Of a DNA stretch of 38,797 nucleotides, positions 24,073 through 32,529 are shown piece after piece (position 1 is the stretch's first letter; every line of letters begins with the position of its first letter). Source of the DNA: an uncultured Mycoplasmatota bacterium (GTDB lineage Bacteria > Bacillota_I > Bacilli_A > RF39 > UBA660); contig CAOJZZ010000006.1 in assembly GCA_948466315.1 (NCBI GenBank), positions 1 to 38,797 of the forward strand, given 5' to 3'. Under the pieces are notes generated by a model. It saw only the letters and a program-made list of their open reading frames with translations. It was not told where the DNA came from and did no database searches. Made by a program: the position numbers and the translations under genes.

Positions 24073-25468
24073 TTTAAATCGGGAAATATGGAAATACTTT
24101 TTATTATTTTCAATTTTAATATTAGGATTTTTATGGACTTTTCAAGTTCTTTTTTTAAATAAATATTATAAATATATAAAAATAAAGGATATAAAAAAAG
24201 TAGCTTCTATTATAAGTAAGGAGCAACAAAATACAGATTTTGATACTATTGTAAATAAAGCCTCTTTTGATCGAAGTGTATGTGTAGAAGTTATTGATCA
24301 ATCTTATTCTTCTATTTATACTTCGTCATTTTTAGGAAAAGGATGTTTTACTGGTAAAGAAAATCAGGCTACTTATAAATATCGCTTTATTAATAGTGGA
24401 TTAAGAGAAGCTACCTATGAGCTTATTAATAAAGAATTTGATAATGAAACTTTGGTACTTGCTGTTAGATTAAATAATAATAAATATGCTTTTATTAATA
24501 CATCTATTGATCCAATTGATTCAACGGTAGATATTCTACGTGGACAATTAATTATTATTACTTTTATAGTACTGATACTTTCTTTTGTTATTGCTTATTT
24601 TATTTCTAATTATATTTCTAGACCTATTATAAAAATAAATAAGGCTGCTAAAAGATTGGCTAATGGGGAGTTTGATGTTTCATTTTGTTCTAATACTAAT
24701 ATTAGAGAAATTAATGAATTAGCTGAAACATTGAACTATACAAAAAAGGAGTTAAGTAAGACTGAGGAATTACGACGAGATTTACTAGCAAATGTTTCTC
24801 ATGATTTGAAAACTCCACTTACAATGATTAAGGCCTATGCGGAGATGAGTAGAGATTTACATGCTAAAAAACCTAAAAAAAGAGAAGAAAATATGAATAT
24901 TATCATAAGTGAAGTAGATAGACTTACTCTTCTAGTTAATGATATTTTGGCTCTTTCTAAGATGCAATCAAATATAGAAGTGTTAAAATATGAAGAGTTT
25001 GATTTAATAGTAATGATTGAGGATATAATAAAAAAATATCAAATATTACAAGAGACAGAAAATTATTATTTTGAGTTTATTCATCCTATGAAGGAAATAA
25101 TAGTGCGAGCTGATAGGGAAAAAATAGCTCAAGTTATTTATAATTTAGTAAATAACGCTATTAATTATACTGGTGATGATAAAAGGGTTACAGTAAGAGT
25201 GGATACTACAAAGGATATTTTAGTAGAGATTATTGATACAGGAAAGGGAATTAAAAAAGATGATTTACCTTATATTTGGGATAAGTATTATAAGAGTGCT
25301 AAGAAACATAAAAGAAATGTTATTGGTACTGGGATTGGACTATCTATTGTTAAAAGTATTTTGATAAAACATAAATTTAACTATGGTGTTAAATCAAAGA
25401 GAAAAAAAGGTACTATTTTTTATTTTGTTATTCCAAAAATAGAGAAAAAAGATGATTTTAAGAATTAA
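24059..25468 (+). CDS. sensor histidine kinase
   Basis: Membrane kinase of 469 aa from the start MKKNSLNREIWKYF, which overlaps the response regulator gene by 14 bases. Order: TM1 (about residues 13-33), extracellular sensor region with two cysteines (about 35-160), TM2 (about 163-183), HAMP (about 184-235), HisKA with the phosphorylated H248 in NVSHDLKTPLTMI, then the ATPase domain with N box NLVNNAINYTGDD, G1 DTGKGIKKDDLPYIW and G2 GTGIGLSIVKS. All catalytic boxes are intact. It ends in a bidirectional terminator shared with a converging pseudogene. Ligand unknown. Confidence 0.95.
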   Translation: MKKNSLNREIWKYFLLFSILILGFLWTFQVLFLNKYYKYIKIKDIKKVASIISKEQQNTDFDTIVNKASFDRSVCVEVIDQSYSSIYTSSFLGKGCFTGKENQATYKYRFINSGLREATYELINKEFDNETLVLAVRLNNNKYAFINTSIDPIDSTVDILRGQLIIITFIVLILSFVIAYFISNYISRPIIKINKAAKRLANGEFDVSFCSNTNIREINELAETLNYTKKELSKTEELRRDLLANVSHDLKTPLTMIKAYAEMSRDLHAKKPKKREENMNIIISEVDRLTLLVNDILALSKMQSNIEVLKYEEFDLIVMIEDIIKKYQILQETENYYFEFIHPMKEIIVRADREKIAQVIYNLVNNAINYTGDDKRVTVRVDTTKDILVEIIDTGKGIKKDDLPYIWDKYYKSAKKHKRNVIGTGIGLSIVKSILIKHKFNYGVKSKRKKGTIFYFVIPKIEKKDDFKN

Positions 25469-25478
25469 TCATCTTTTT
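25446..25478. terminator. bidirectional terminator
   Basis: AAAAAGATGATT (25446-25457) and AATCATCTTTTT (25467-25478) form a perfect 12-bp stem, A-run on one side and T-run on the other, so it works in both directions. The stop codons of the kinase (plus) and of the pseudogene (minus) both lie within it. Confidence 0.85.
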
Positions 25479-26330
25479 ACTTGTGTTTGGTAAAATAATT
25501 TTATTTTTTTGCTTTGGTTTATTACTGTTTGTTAATACCTTAGACTTTGGTGGTGTTTTTATAAAGTCTAAGATAGAATGATTTAAATAGTATGTTATTG
25601 GTAAATCTACATGGGCAAAAGTAGCTGTTTCTTGATGTTGTTTCTCTCTTAACACTTCAACTCTTTCTAAATAATTATTTCTTAATTCTTTTTTATTTAT
25701 ATTTTTAAATATATCACTCATAGTTTTACATTTAAAATCGATTAAATCATGTAGGAAGTCTCCTAAAGTCATTTCAGAATTATTTAGTATTTTTGATACT
25801 TCCTCATAGATATTAGGACATTTTTTTCCCAGTTATTTGGAAATTGAAAATCATTACAATAAAGTAAATATAATAGTGATTGGAACTCAGTATGGGCATA
25901 TACTATTCTATCAATTTTTTTAATATTACTATTATAATTCGGGTTTTCTTCATTACAGATATATCATTATACTTAGATTTTACTGCTTCAAGGAACATAG
26001 GATATAATAAATTATCCATAGGTACTGAGGTATAAATGTCTCCATGTAATTTCTTTTTATACATCATATCATACTCTTTAGAAAATAAGAAATAATCTTC
26101 TATTAACATAAAAGTTTGATCTAGTTCAAATTGATTACCATTCTTTACTATTTCTTTAAAATTCATAAAGTGTTCTTCATAACTAGATTGATGCAATAAT
26201 TCACTCATGGGAATATCTTTACTATACACAGTAAAATATTCTCTTTCGAATTCTACATTTTTTCTTTTATATATTGTACATAATTATTATATATTTTTTG
26301 TACTACATTTTCTAAACTAATATTTTTAAT
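25458..26330 (-). pseudogene. decayed gene of about 290 codons, unknown family
   Basis: Reading across frames gives one continuous protein. It would start after GAGGT (26335-26340 region) at a codon that is now ATT (26328-26330), continue as KNISLENVVQKIYNNYVQYI, shift at the T-run 26258-26263, continue with VEFEREYFTVYSKDIPMSEL, shift near 25943-25965, continue with NEENPNYNSNIKKIDRIVYA, shift at the T-run 25821-25827, and end with KKCPNIYEEVSKILNNSEMT and the C-terminal part to KKMINS. Two intact fragments of 108 and 104 codons remain. Two of three shifts are at homopolymers, so sequencing error is possible for those, but the lost start codon points to real decay. No family recognised. Confidence 0.75.
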
Positions 26331-26609
26331 AGTTAACCTCTTATTAAAGTATTATACAGTAATTATATATATTTCTAGTTCTTAGTCGTGAAAAATTGCT
26401 CCTATAGTATAATTATATTTTTGCTTCAAATGACTAAGTAGTATTTTATTTATACATGAGCTGTTTACTCTAAGTAAAAATAATCAGATGGAATGAGACT
26501 TTTGATGATTAAATAAAAAACAAAAGTAGCAGAGCTACTAAATTTTGCTTGATTTTCTTTAAGCTTTTGATAATTTGTTACATAATAATTACATAAAATT
26601 AGGGATATC
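26331..26609. other. intergenic region between two pseudogenes
   Basis: Contains the leader of the decayed gene at the left (GAGGT ribosome site and a TATAAT-like -10 near 26350-26358 on the minus strand), a 7-bp inverted repeat CTTAGTC/GACTAAG (26383-26389 and about 26430), and the terminator of the ASCH pseudogene. No intact gene is seen. Confidence 0.5.
26508..26539 (-). terminator. rho-independent terminator behind the ASCH pseudogene
   Basis: Minus strand: AGTAGC, TCT loop, GCTACT, followed by TTTTGTTTTTTATTT. Confidence 0.85.
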
Positions 26610-27061
26610 CTAATTGAATTTTATCCATGTTTGCATTCCTTTTTTATCAATATGGAATGGAGTCAATTTTACTATTTTATCTATAAAAATCAAAGTGGCA
26701 TAATTACTGTTTTTCTTTGCTATCCAAAATTTTCATCTACACATAATTGTTTATTATATTTAGATTTTATTTCATCAATCGAAACTTTATTTAAATCAAA
26801 AAATAATATCTCTTTTATTGTGAAATATGCGACTACATCAGCACTAGATTTTTTAACAATAACAATATCATCTTTAGAAATTTGATTCTAAGGTAATATT
26901 TTATTTTTACTAAAACTAGATTCTATAGTTTTCTTTCCATTTAGCATATATGTTAAATATTGCTCGCTAAAAATTCCAAGACTGAGATTGTGTTCTTTTA
27001 TTTTTTTCAATTCTGTATATGTTAATTGTTCCTTTAAATTTTTAATAATCTCTTCATACAT
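26610..27061 (-). pseudogene. disrupted ASCH/PUA-like domain protein
   Basis: A gene of about 150 codons broken in two places. It starts at ATG (27059-27061; MYEEIIKNLKEQLTYTELKK), continues with YMLNGKKTIESSFSKNKILP, has an in-frame TAG (26888-26890), resumes in the same frame as NQISKDDIVIVKKSSADVV, and needs one extra base near 26724-26734 to go on as WIAKKNSNYATLIFID to its end HIDKKGMQTWIKFN. GKKTIES-F followed by a D-IV-KKS segment matches the ASCH-domain (PUA-like, RNA- or nucleotide-binding) pattern as remembered. The nonsense codon is a substitution, so this is true decay. The terminator behind it is intact. Family call is likely, exact function unknown. Confidence 0.7.
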
Positions 27062-27164
27062 AATAACTTTTTTTATTTTCTCCTATCTATATTGATTTTA
27101 TCTTTATAATTATTTGATTTTCTAATTGAAATATGTTTATAACTATTTCAAACTAAATTAGTCA

Positions 27165-27256
27165 AACTCATACATAGAATTTTGTATATCTTTTTTTAAT
27201 AAGCTATCAATTACTCTAATTAATACATCAATATTTGCTATTGTTTGAAGTTAATT
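27165..27256 (-). pseudogene. short C-terminal gene remnant
   Basis: An open stretch of about 30 codons ending in TAA reads TIANIDVLIRVIDSLLKKDI and then QNSMYEFD. It has no start codon or ribosome site and follows an in-frame stop. The regular helical character suggests the tail of a lost gene, but it is too short to name, and chance cannot be excluded. Confidence 0.3.
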
Positions 27257-27298
27257 AAAAAATTAAATTTCCCTAGAGTTTATTTTATAAAATACATG

Positions 27299-28060
27299 TT
27301 AGTAATATCTAGTATTTCTAATTACTGTAGTATGGGGATAACTTTTTATCAACCTTTTATCTAAAGAGCTATTATTTTTAGATTGAAGAATAAATGGTTT
27401 TATCTCTTTTTCCTCGAAGTCAGCTTCGTCTATACCATATAAGTCTAGTATGTCTTTTAAAAAGTCATTTCGGATAGAAGCAATATATAATTCGTCATCT
27501 ACTTGTAAGTTATTTCTTTGCTGTAAAGTTGTAAGTTCGTTTTTCAATAGTTCTAGCTCCCAAGCTTTACTAGATATGTAATTATTCAATAGTCTAGTAT
27601 TCTCTTCTAAATGATGAATTTTTTCTTGTAGTGAGTTAATTACTTCTTCTCTTTTAGGAGTATTATCTAATGTTTCATATAAATCGATTATAGAAATATT
27701 ATCTTTTATACATTGAAAGTCAAAAATATCATAACTTTTTTCATTGTACATTTCTTGGATATGTAAGGATTTATTGTTATAACCTTTTGTTATTTTGAGA
27801 AAGTCATATTTTTTTTGACATATTTTAATTGCATTATAAAAAATATTATGAGCTACTATTTTACGATATAATTCTACACCATTTAAAAGACTCATTTTAT
27901 CTTTAGATAGATTATTTTCATTTAATGCAGAAAATTCTAGTGCTATTAGTGATTCAAAATATTTTAATATTTCTTTACTAAAAATTCCATTATACTTTTC
28001 TAATTCTTTTAACAGTATATATTGGTTTTCTTCTTGATCTAAATTAGTTTTATTTTCCAT
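27299..28060 (-). CDS. coiled-coil hypothetical protein coupled to helD
   Basis: Unrecognised 253-aa soluble protein. The first 140 residues are helical (YILLKELEKYNGIFSKEILK); about residues 138-180 form a coiled coil (VINSLQEKIHHLEENTRLLNNY); an acidic stretch DLYGIDEADFEEKEIKPF follows. The C-terminus ends LDKRLIKSYPHTTVIRNTRY. It has a GGGAG ribosome site and starts 10 bases after helD, so it is co-transcribed with it. It could be an accessory factor of HelD or a passenger; no family is recognised. The final motif is similar to the tail of the CmpB-like protein at 32530-33282. Confidence 0.75.
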   Translation of the reverse strand: MENKTNLDQEENQYILLKELEKYNGIFSKEILKYFESLIALEFSALNENNLSKDKMSLLNGVELYRKIVAHNIFYNAIKICQKKYDFLKITKGYNNKSLHIQEMYNEKSYDIFDFQCIKDNISIIDLYETLDNTPKREEVINSLQEKIHHLEENTRLLNNYISSKAWELELLKNELTTLQQRNNLQVDDELYIASIRNDFLKDILDLYGIDEADFEEKEIKPFILQSKNNSSLDKRLIKSYPHTTVIRNTRYY

Positions 28061-28070
28061 TAATTGCTCC

Positions 28071-30101
28071 CTAGTTATAAATATATAATTCGTGTTGACA
28101 TCTAGTACAGGCTACATACAAAAGATTTTTTTCATTTATGTGGTATGAATTACTACGGTCATTATAAATGATGACACTGTCGAATTCTAAGCCTTTGGCT
28201 GTATAGGCAGGGATAATTATTAAGTCTTTTTGAAATACTTTTGAATTAGCCCCTACTAAAGAGATGTTTAAATCCTTGGATATTAAACTATAAATTTTCT
28301 CTGCTGTTGCATCATCTTTAGTAATAATTGCTGTACTTTTATATTCCTTTTGTAATTTTTTAATATCTGCTAAGATAATTTGTCTTAAATCTTGAATATT
28401 TTTTCTTATAACTATTGGCTTGTTGTTTTCTTTTCTAATAGCATTTACGTGTTGTAAATTTAATATTTTATTAGTATAGTTAATAATTTCTGGAGATGAA
28501 CGATAAGTTTTTAATAGTTCTATATATTTAGTATCATGTTCAAAAATCTCTTTTAAATCTTCTAAAGAATTATAGGAGTAATAGGGATTAATATTTTGAT
28601 TAATGTCTCCTAATATTGTAAAATCTGCTTTTTTAAAGATTTGATTAATAATAATATATTGTAGTCTATTGTAGTCTTGAGCTTCATCAATTACTACTTG
28701 TTTGATGGTAGCTTCATATAAAAAACCTTCTAATTTTCCTTTTATATAGGCAAATATTAGAGCATCTTCATAATTCAAGAATTTTTTATTAATGAATTTT
28801 TTACTTATTGCTTCTGATTGAGGCATTTTGCAAAAATCACTTTGCCAAAATGCCTTATAAATTTCTTTATAATCTTTTTTAAAATTAGCATTTTCTCTTA
28901 GTAATTTGGCAAAAGTACGATTCTTTTTACCACTACCTTTATAAAAGCTAGCGGATAATTTTTTAGCAATTTCATCTATTCGTTCAAATAAAGGAAGTCT
29001 ATCATATTTATTATGTAGTAAATTATTAATTTCTTCTTTATCTACTTTATGAACTTCACCTTCAGTAAAAGAATTAATCATTTTAGCATTTTTGATATAG
29101 TTTTCTAAATACTCGTCTAAATCACTAATTATTTCATCACTTTGTTTATATTTAACTAATTCTGGATTTTCTTCCTTGGAAGAATAAAATCTAGAAACAA
29201 AGTCAGTATAAGTTTCTATTTCTTTATATTCAGTGATAAAACAGGTTAGATAATCATTAAAAGTAGTTTGCAAGGTATTATGTTCTCCAAGAGATGGTAG
29301 GACATCTGATATGTATTCAGCAAATATATTGTTAGGAGAAAATATTAAAATATTATTACTATTTAGTCTTTCTAGGCGATAAAGCAAAAAAGCTATGCGA
29401 TGAAGAGCTACAGTTGTTTTACCACTTCCAGCTATTCCTTGAACAATCAAGTTATTATCTTCTAGATTTCTAATGACTTTATTTTGTTCTTGTTGAATAG
29501 TATTAACAACATGACGCATCTTTTCACTAGATTCGGTTGCTAGAACTTCTTGTAGGATTTCATCATCTATATTTAGGGAGTTATCAAAAACACCTAGTAA
29601 ATTATCTTGTTCTATTTTATATTGTCTTTTTCGCTTTAATTCTCCACTAAATACACCTCCAGGGGCGTTATATTCACAAGGACCAGTTTCATAATCATAA
29701 AACAAACTACAGATAGGACTACGCCAATCGTAAAGAATATTATTTAAATTTTTATCTTTTAAATAAGTAAGAGAGATATAAATATTAGAAATTGTTCCAT
29801 CATCATCTTTAAAAACGATTGAAGCAAAATATGGTTTGTTCTTAAGCTGGCATAATTTACGATAGTAATTTTTCCTTTGTATAAGTTTATTAGCTTCTTG
29901 TGAAGTGGCAGTAATTACTTGTTGAGCTTCACCATCATCAAAACTATTAGCATTTTCCCACATCATTTTTTTAAATTCGACTAGATCTTCATCACCTTGG
30001 GATACATCCACACCTAAATCTTTTAATGTCGCTTCAAGCAATCTATGAACTTTTTTTAAGATTTTCTTTTCTTTTTCTAATTCAATTTCACCAATTGCCA
30101 T
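28071..30101 (-). CDS. helD: RNA polymerase recycling helicase-like ATPase HelD
   Basis: UvrD-like superfamily 1 ATPase that in Bacillus binds RNA polymerase and frees stalled enzyme. The 676-aa protein (about 100 shorter than the Bacillus one) has the long charged N-terminal arm (about residues 1-80), the typical YDWRSPICSLFYDY and GGVFSGELKRKRQY segments, Walker A GIAGSGKTT at 222-230 followed by VALHRIAFLLY, a Walker B region VVIDEAQDYN, LGDINQNI and C-terminal VACTRCQHELYIY. The strong AGGAGG site supports the start. Membership of the HelD/UvrD family is clear; that it recycles RNA polymerase here is inference from family. Confidence 0.88.
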   Translation of the reverse strand: MAIGEIELEKEKKILKKVHRLLEATLKDLGVDVSQGDEDLVEFKKMMWENANSFDDGEAQQVITATSQEANKLIQRKNYYRKLCQLKNKPYFASIVFKDDDGTISNIYISLTYLKDKNLNNILYDWRSPICSLFYDYETGPCEYNAPGGVFSGELKRKRQYKIEQDNLLGVFDNSLNIDDEILQEVLATESSEKMRHVVNTIQQEQNKVIRNLEDNNLIVQGIAGSGKTTVALHRIAFLLYRLERLNSNNILIFSPNNIFAEYISDVLPSLGEHNTLQTTFNDYLTCFITEYKEIETYTDFVSRFYSSKEENPELVKYKQSDEIISDLDEYLENYIKNAKMINSFTEGEVHKVDKEEINNLLHNKYDRLPLFERIDEIAKKLSASFYKGSGKKNRTFAKLLRENANFKKDYKEIYKAFWQSDFCKMPQSEAISKKFINKKFLNYEDALIFAYIKGKLEGFLYEATIKQVVIDEAQDYNRLQYIIINQIFKKADFTILGDINQNINPYYSYNSLEDLKEIFEHDTKYIELLKTYRSSPEIINYTNKILNLQHVNAIRKENNKPIVIRKNIQDLRQIILADIKKLQKEYKSTAIITKDDATAEKIYSLISKDLNISLVGANSKVFQKDLIIIPAYTAKGLEFDSVIIYNDRSNSYHINEKNLLYVACTRCQHELYIYN

Positions 30102-30398
30102 AAAGACTTCCTCCTATTCTTTTAGTAAATTAAAATTTTTATAAATTTATTTGGTATTTAATAATAAAGATTGAATTATTTTTATAAAGAACAACATCTA
30201 CAGCCTAGAAATTTCTTATATTTTTACAATTTATAAGAGGATTAGTATCTCTTTTGATAGTTTGAGATATACTATTCCTCCCTTGGTTTAAAATATAATT
30301 ATGATTAAATTATTATATAGTGATATTAGATTGATAATTAGTTAGTATATTATAGATAAACATTTTGAAATCTATAATATTTATAGTATTTTTATCCT
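30102..30398. other. intergenic region between helD and the phosphohexomutase gene
   Basis: AT-rich, no intact gene. It contains the helD ribosome site at the left, an inverted repeat TATCTC/GAGATA (30246-30251, 30264-30269), a possible small-peptide remnant and a short palindrome CTATAATATTTATAG near 30372-30386 behind the mutase gene. Confidence 0.5.
30182..30270 (-). pseudogene. possible decayed 29-aa Cys-rich peptide gene
   Basis: GGGAGG (30277-30282) stands six bases before an ATA codon that may once have been ATG. The frame then reads SQTIKRDTNPLINCK; allowing one base shift at an A-run, it continues KFLGCRCCSL and stops. The good ribosome-site spacing suggests a former small gene, but length is very short and this could be chance. 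Confidence 0.25.
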
Positions 30399-31775
30399 TT
30401 ATACATTCAAAGAATCAATTAGGTCTAAAAATTCTTTTTGTATTTGTTCTAATCGCTCAGTAGTGCTTGCTTCAAATCTAGCAGTAATATTAGGTCCTGT
30501 GTTACTTGCTCTAACAAGGGCCCAACCATCAGAAAAACTTATTCTTATACCATCAATATCAATGTATTTATAATTTTTTTCTTTAGCATAATCTATTACT
30601 TTTTCTACTACTTGAAATTTTATTTCGTCAGGACTAGCTATTTTTATTTCTTCTGTTGAATAATATTCATTAATACCACTAAGCAATTCATCTACTGATT
30701 TATTAGTATTTGATAAAATTTCTAATAATCTAAGTCCAGCATATAAGCCACTGTCAAAGCCAGGCCATTTATCTCTGAAATAAACATGTCCAGACAGTTC
30801 TCCACCAAAAGGAAGGTTCTCATCACGCACTTTTGACTTGGTATATGAATTCCCAGTTCGATAACAAATACCTTTGGCTCCTAGTTTTTCGATTTCATCA
30901 ATTAAACTTTTAGAACATTTTACATCATATAAAAATTCTTTTTTAGCTACTTTTTCTATCAAATTTCTAATAATGATAATCATATATTTATCTGTTGGAA
31001 TATATGTTTTGGAACTAGAGATAAAACCAACACGGTCACCATCCCCATCAAAAGATATTCCTAAATCAGCTTGACATTCTGCGACTTTTTGTTTTAGTTG
31101 CTCTAGATTCTTTTCAACACATGGATCAGGATGATGATTGGGAAAAGTTCCATCGCTTTTATCGTTTATCATAACTAAGTCGATAGGAAACATTTGATAT
31201 AGTTTTTCAGCAATAATTGAGGTTGTACCATTACCTGGATCAACTACTACTTTTACTTTTCTTGACCCAAAGTTAAGACTTTCTTTAAATAAGTCGATAT
31301 ACTCATTAGTTATATCATAAGGAGTTACTGTTCCACTCCCCTTTGCAAAATCACCCTTTAAAATAAACTCTAAAAAGTCTTGAATTTCTTGACCTTTGCA
31401 ATTACCGCTTTCATCAAATGCAAACTTAAAACCATTATCGTCTTTGGGATTATGAGAAGCGGTAACCATCACACCACTATATGTTTTTAACTTAATACAA
31501 GCATAATAATACATAGGTGTAGTGCATAAACCTAAAGAAATAATATTTATACCAGTTTCTGTAATTCCTTTAATTAACGATTCATATAAGGCTGGACTAC
31601 TTAGTCTGTTATCATGACCTACTACACAAGTTGTTTTACCTATATTTTTAATATGACTACCAAAACCTAATCCTATTGTATAAGCTGTATCTTCATCTAT
31701 TTCACTAGGATAGATTCCTCTTATATCATATCCTCTAAATATATTTTTCTTAATATCCTTTTTTATTTGTACCAT
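30399..31775 (-). CDS. phosphomannomutase/phosphoglucomutase
   Basis: Alpha-D-phosphohexomutase moving phosphate between C6 and C1 of mannose or glucose phosphate for sugar-nucleotide supply. The 458-aa length is normal. It shows the catalytic serine S107 in TASHNP, the Mg-binding DGDGDR motif near residue 245, the sugar-specificity loop GELSGH, and the C-terminal phosphate-binding RASNTGPNITARFEA, where the Asn-Thr-Gly-Pro form is typical of bifunctional PMM/PGM. Its first 26 bases overlap the end of the preceding gene. Substrate preference cannot be settled from sequence, so no symbol is given. Confidence 0.9.
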   Translation of the reverse strand: MVQIKKDIKKNIFRGYDIRGIYPSEIDEDTAYTIGLGFGSHIKNIGKTTCVVGHDNRLSSPALYESLIKGITETGINIISLGLCTTPMYYYACIKLKTYSGVMVTASHNPKDDNGFKFAFDESGNCKGQEIQDFLEFILKGDFAKGSGTVTPYDITNEYIDLFKESLNFGSRKVKVVVDPGNGTTSIIAEKLYQMFPIDLVMINDKSDGTFPNHHPDPCVEKNLEQLKQKVAECQADLGISFDGDGDRVGFISSSKTYIPTDKYMIIIIRNLIEKVAKKEFLYDVKCSKSLIDEIEKLGAKGICYRTGNSYTKSKVRDENLPFGGELSGHVYFRDKWPGFDSGLYAGLRLLEILSNTNKSVDELLSGINEYYSTEEIKIASPDEIKFQVVEKVIDYAKEKNYKYIDIDGIRISFSDGWALVRASNTGPNITARFEASTTERLEQIQKEFLDLIDSLNV

Positions 31776-32307
31776 AAACTACTCCTTTACTATTTTCTTT
31801 TACTTCTTCTGTTTGATTGATAAAAATATCTAATAATGGTTCATATTGTCTTACATCAATTTCGCTACTTTGAATTTTTTTATCTAGACTTTGTTCATAA
31901 TATTCTTGTATTTGACCTAATAAATTACTTATAGAATCATCATTTCCTTTATTATAACTTTCTAAGGAACTTGTTATAGATTTAAAACAGCCATTTGAAA
32001 GATAATAATCATATTCTTTTTCAAAAGAATCATCACCTTTTAACATTGATTGAAAAAATTTAGAGGGAATATTTGATAATTTATTATTTTCTAAATTAAT
32101 TATTAAGCATTCTGTTGGTGAGGTTTGAAAGCTTTCTGTTGAAGCTAGAGTTAATAGTCTTACTACTTCCTCTGCTAAATTCCATTCATCTTTTTTTTGA
32201 TTTCCTGTTTCTAAATATTTCTTTAATTCGCCATTTCTTTGGTATTCTTTTATATTACTAACAAAACTTATTAATCCAATATCCAACTCAGCAAATTTAT
32301 TTTTCAT
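31750..32307 (-). CDS. hypothetical protein overlapping the phosphohexomutase gene
   Basis: Unrecognised 185-aa protein starting MKNKFAELDIGLISFVSNIK. It is acidic, helical and without membrane segments; ECLIINLENNKLSNIPSKFF is a distinct stretch and the C-terminus is Glu/Lys-rich. The longest frame begins 29 codons further up, but that part covers an inverted repeat and the ribosome site GGTGGTG, located ten bases before the ATG chosen here. It overlaps the mutase gene by 26 bases, which implies joint expression. Function unknown; a role with the mutase in sugar-nucleotide metabolism would be speculation. Confidence 0.7.
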   Translation of the reverse strand: MKNKFAELDIGLISFVSNIKEYQRNGELKKYLETGNQKKDEWNLAEEVVRLLTLASTESFQTSPTECLIINLENNKLSNIPSKFFQSMLKGDDSFEKEYDYYLSNGCFKSITSSLESYNKGNDDSISNLLGQIQEYYEQSLDKKIQSSEIDVRQYEPLLDIFINQTEEVKENSKGVVYGTNKKGY

Positions 32308-32323
32308 TTTATATTGACACCAC

Positions 32324-32366
32324 CCTATCTTTATTATCTTAATAATATCATATTCTAAAAGATAGG
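32324..32366. promoter_or_regulatory. inverted repeat next to the ribosome site of the 185-aa gene
   Basis: CCTATCTTT (32324-32332) and AAAGATAGG (32358-32366) are perfect 9-base inverted repeats with a 25-base loop. On the minus strand the second arm runs into the GGTGGTG ribosome site, so folding could limit translation. Confidence 0.4.
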
Positions 32367-32529
32367 TCACGTTTTTTCTGTCTAATTGACACATTTTATT
32401 AATTTTTTAGGAAATATATAGTTTTCTTCTTTATAGATTGTAAGGGGTACTATCAAAAGTAAATCTAGAATTTATATAATTATCACTTACATACCAGTAA
32501 ATAGCCTAAGTTTTATACCATTTTTTTAA

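Noticed and set aside
26631-26885. 84-codon plus-strand frame
   Set aside because: It is the antisense shadow of the ASCH-like pseudogene; its composition and lack of ribosome site do not support a gene.
25458-27061. Defence or toxin-antitoxin island
   Set aside because: The reconstructed proteins show no nuclease, methylase or toxin motifs; gene decay explains the region.
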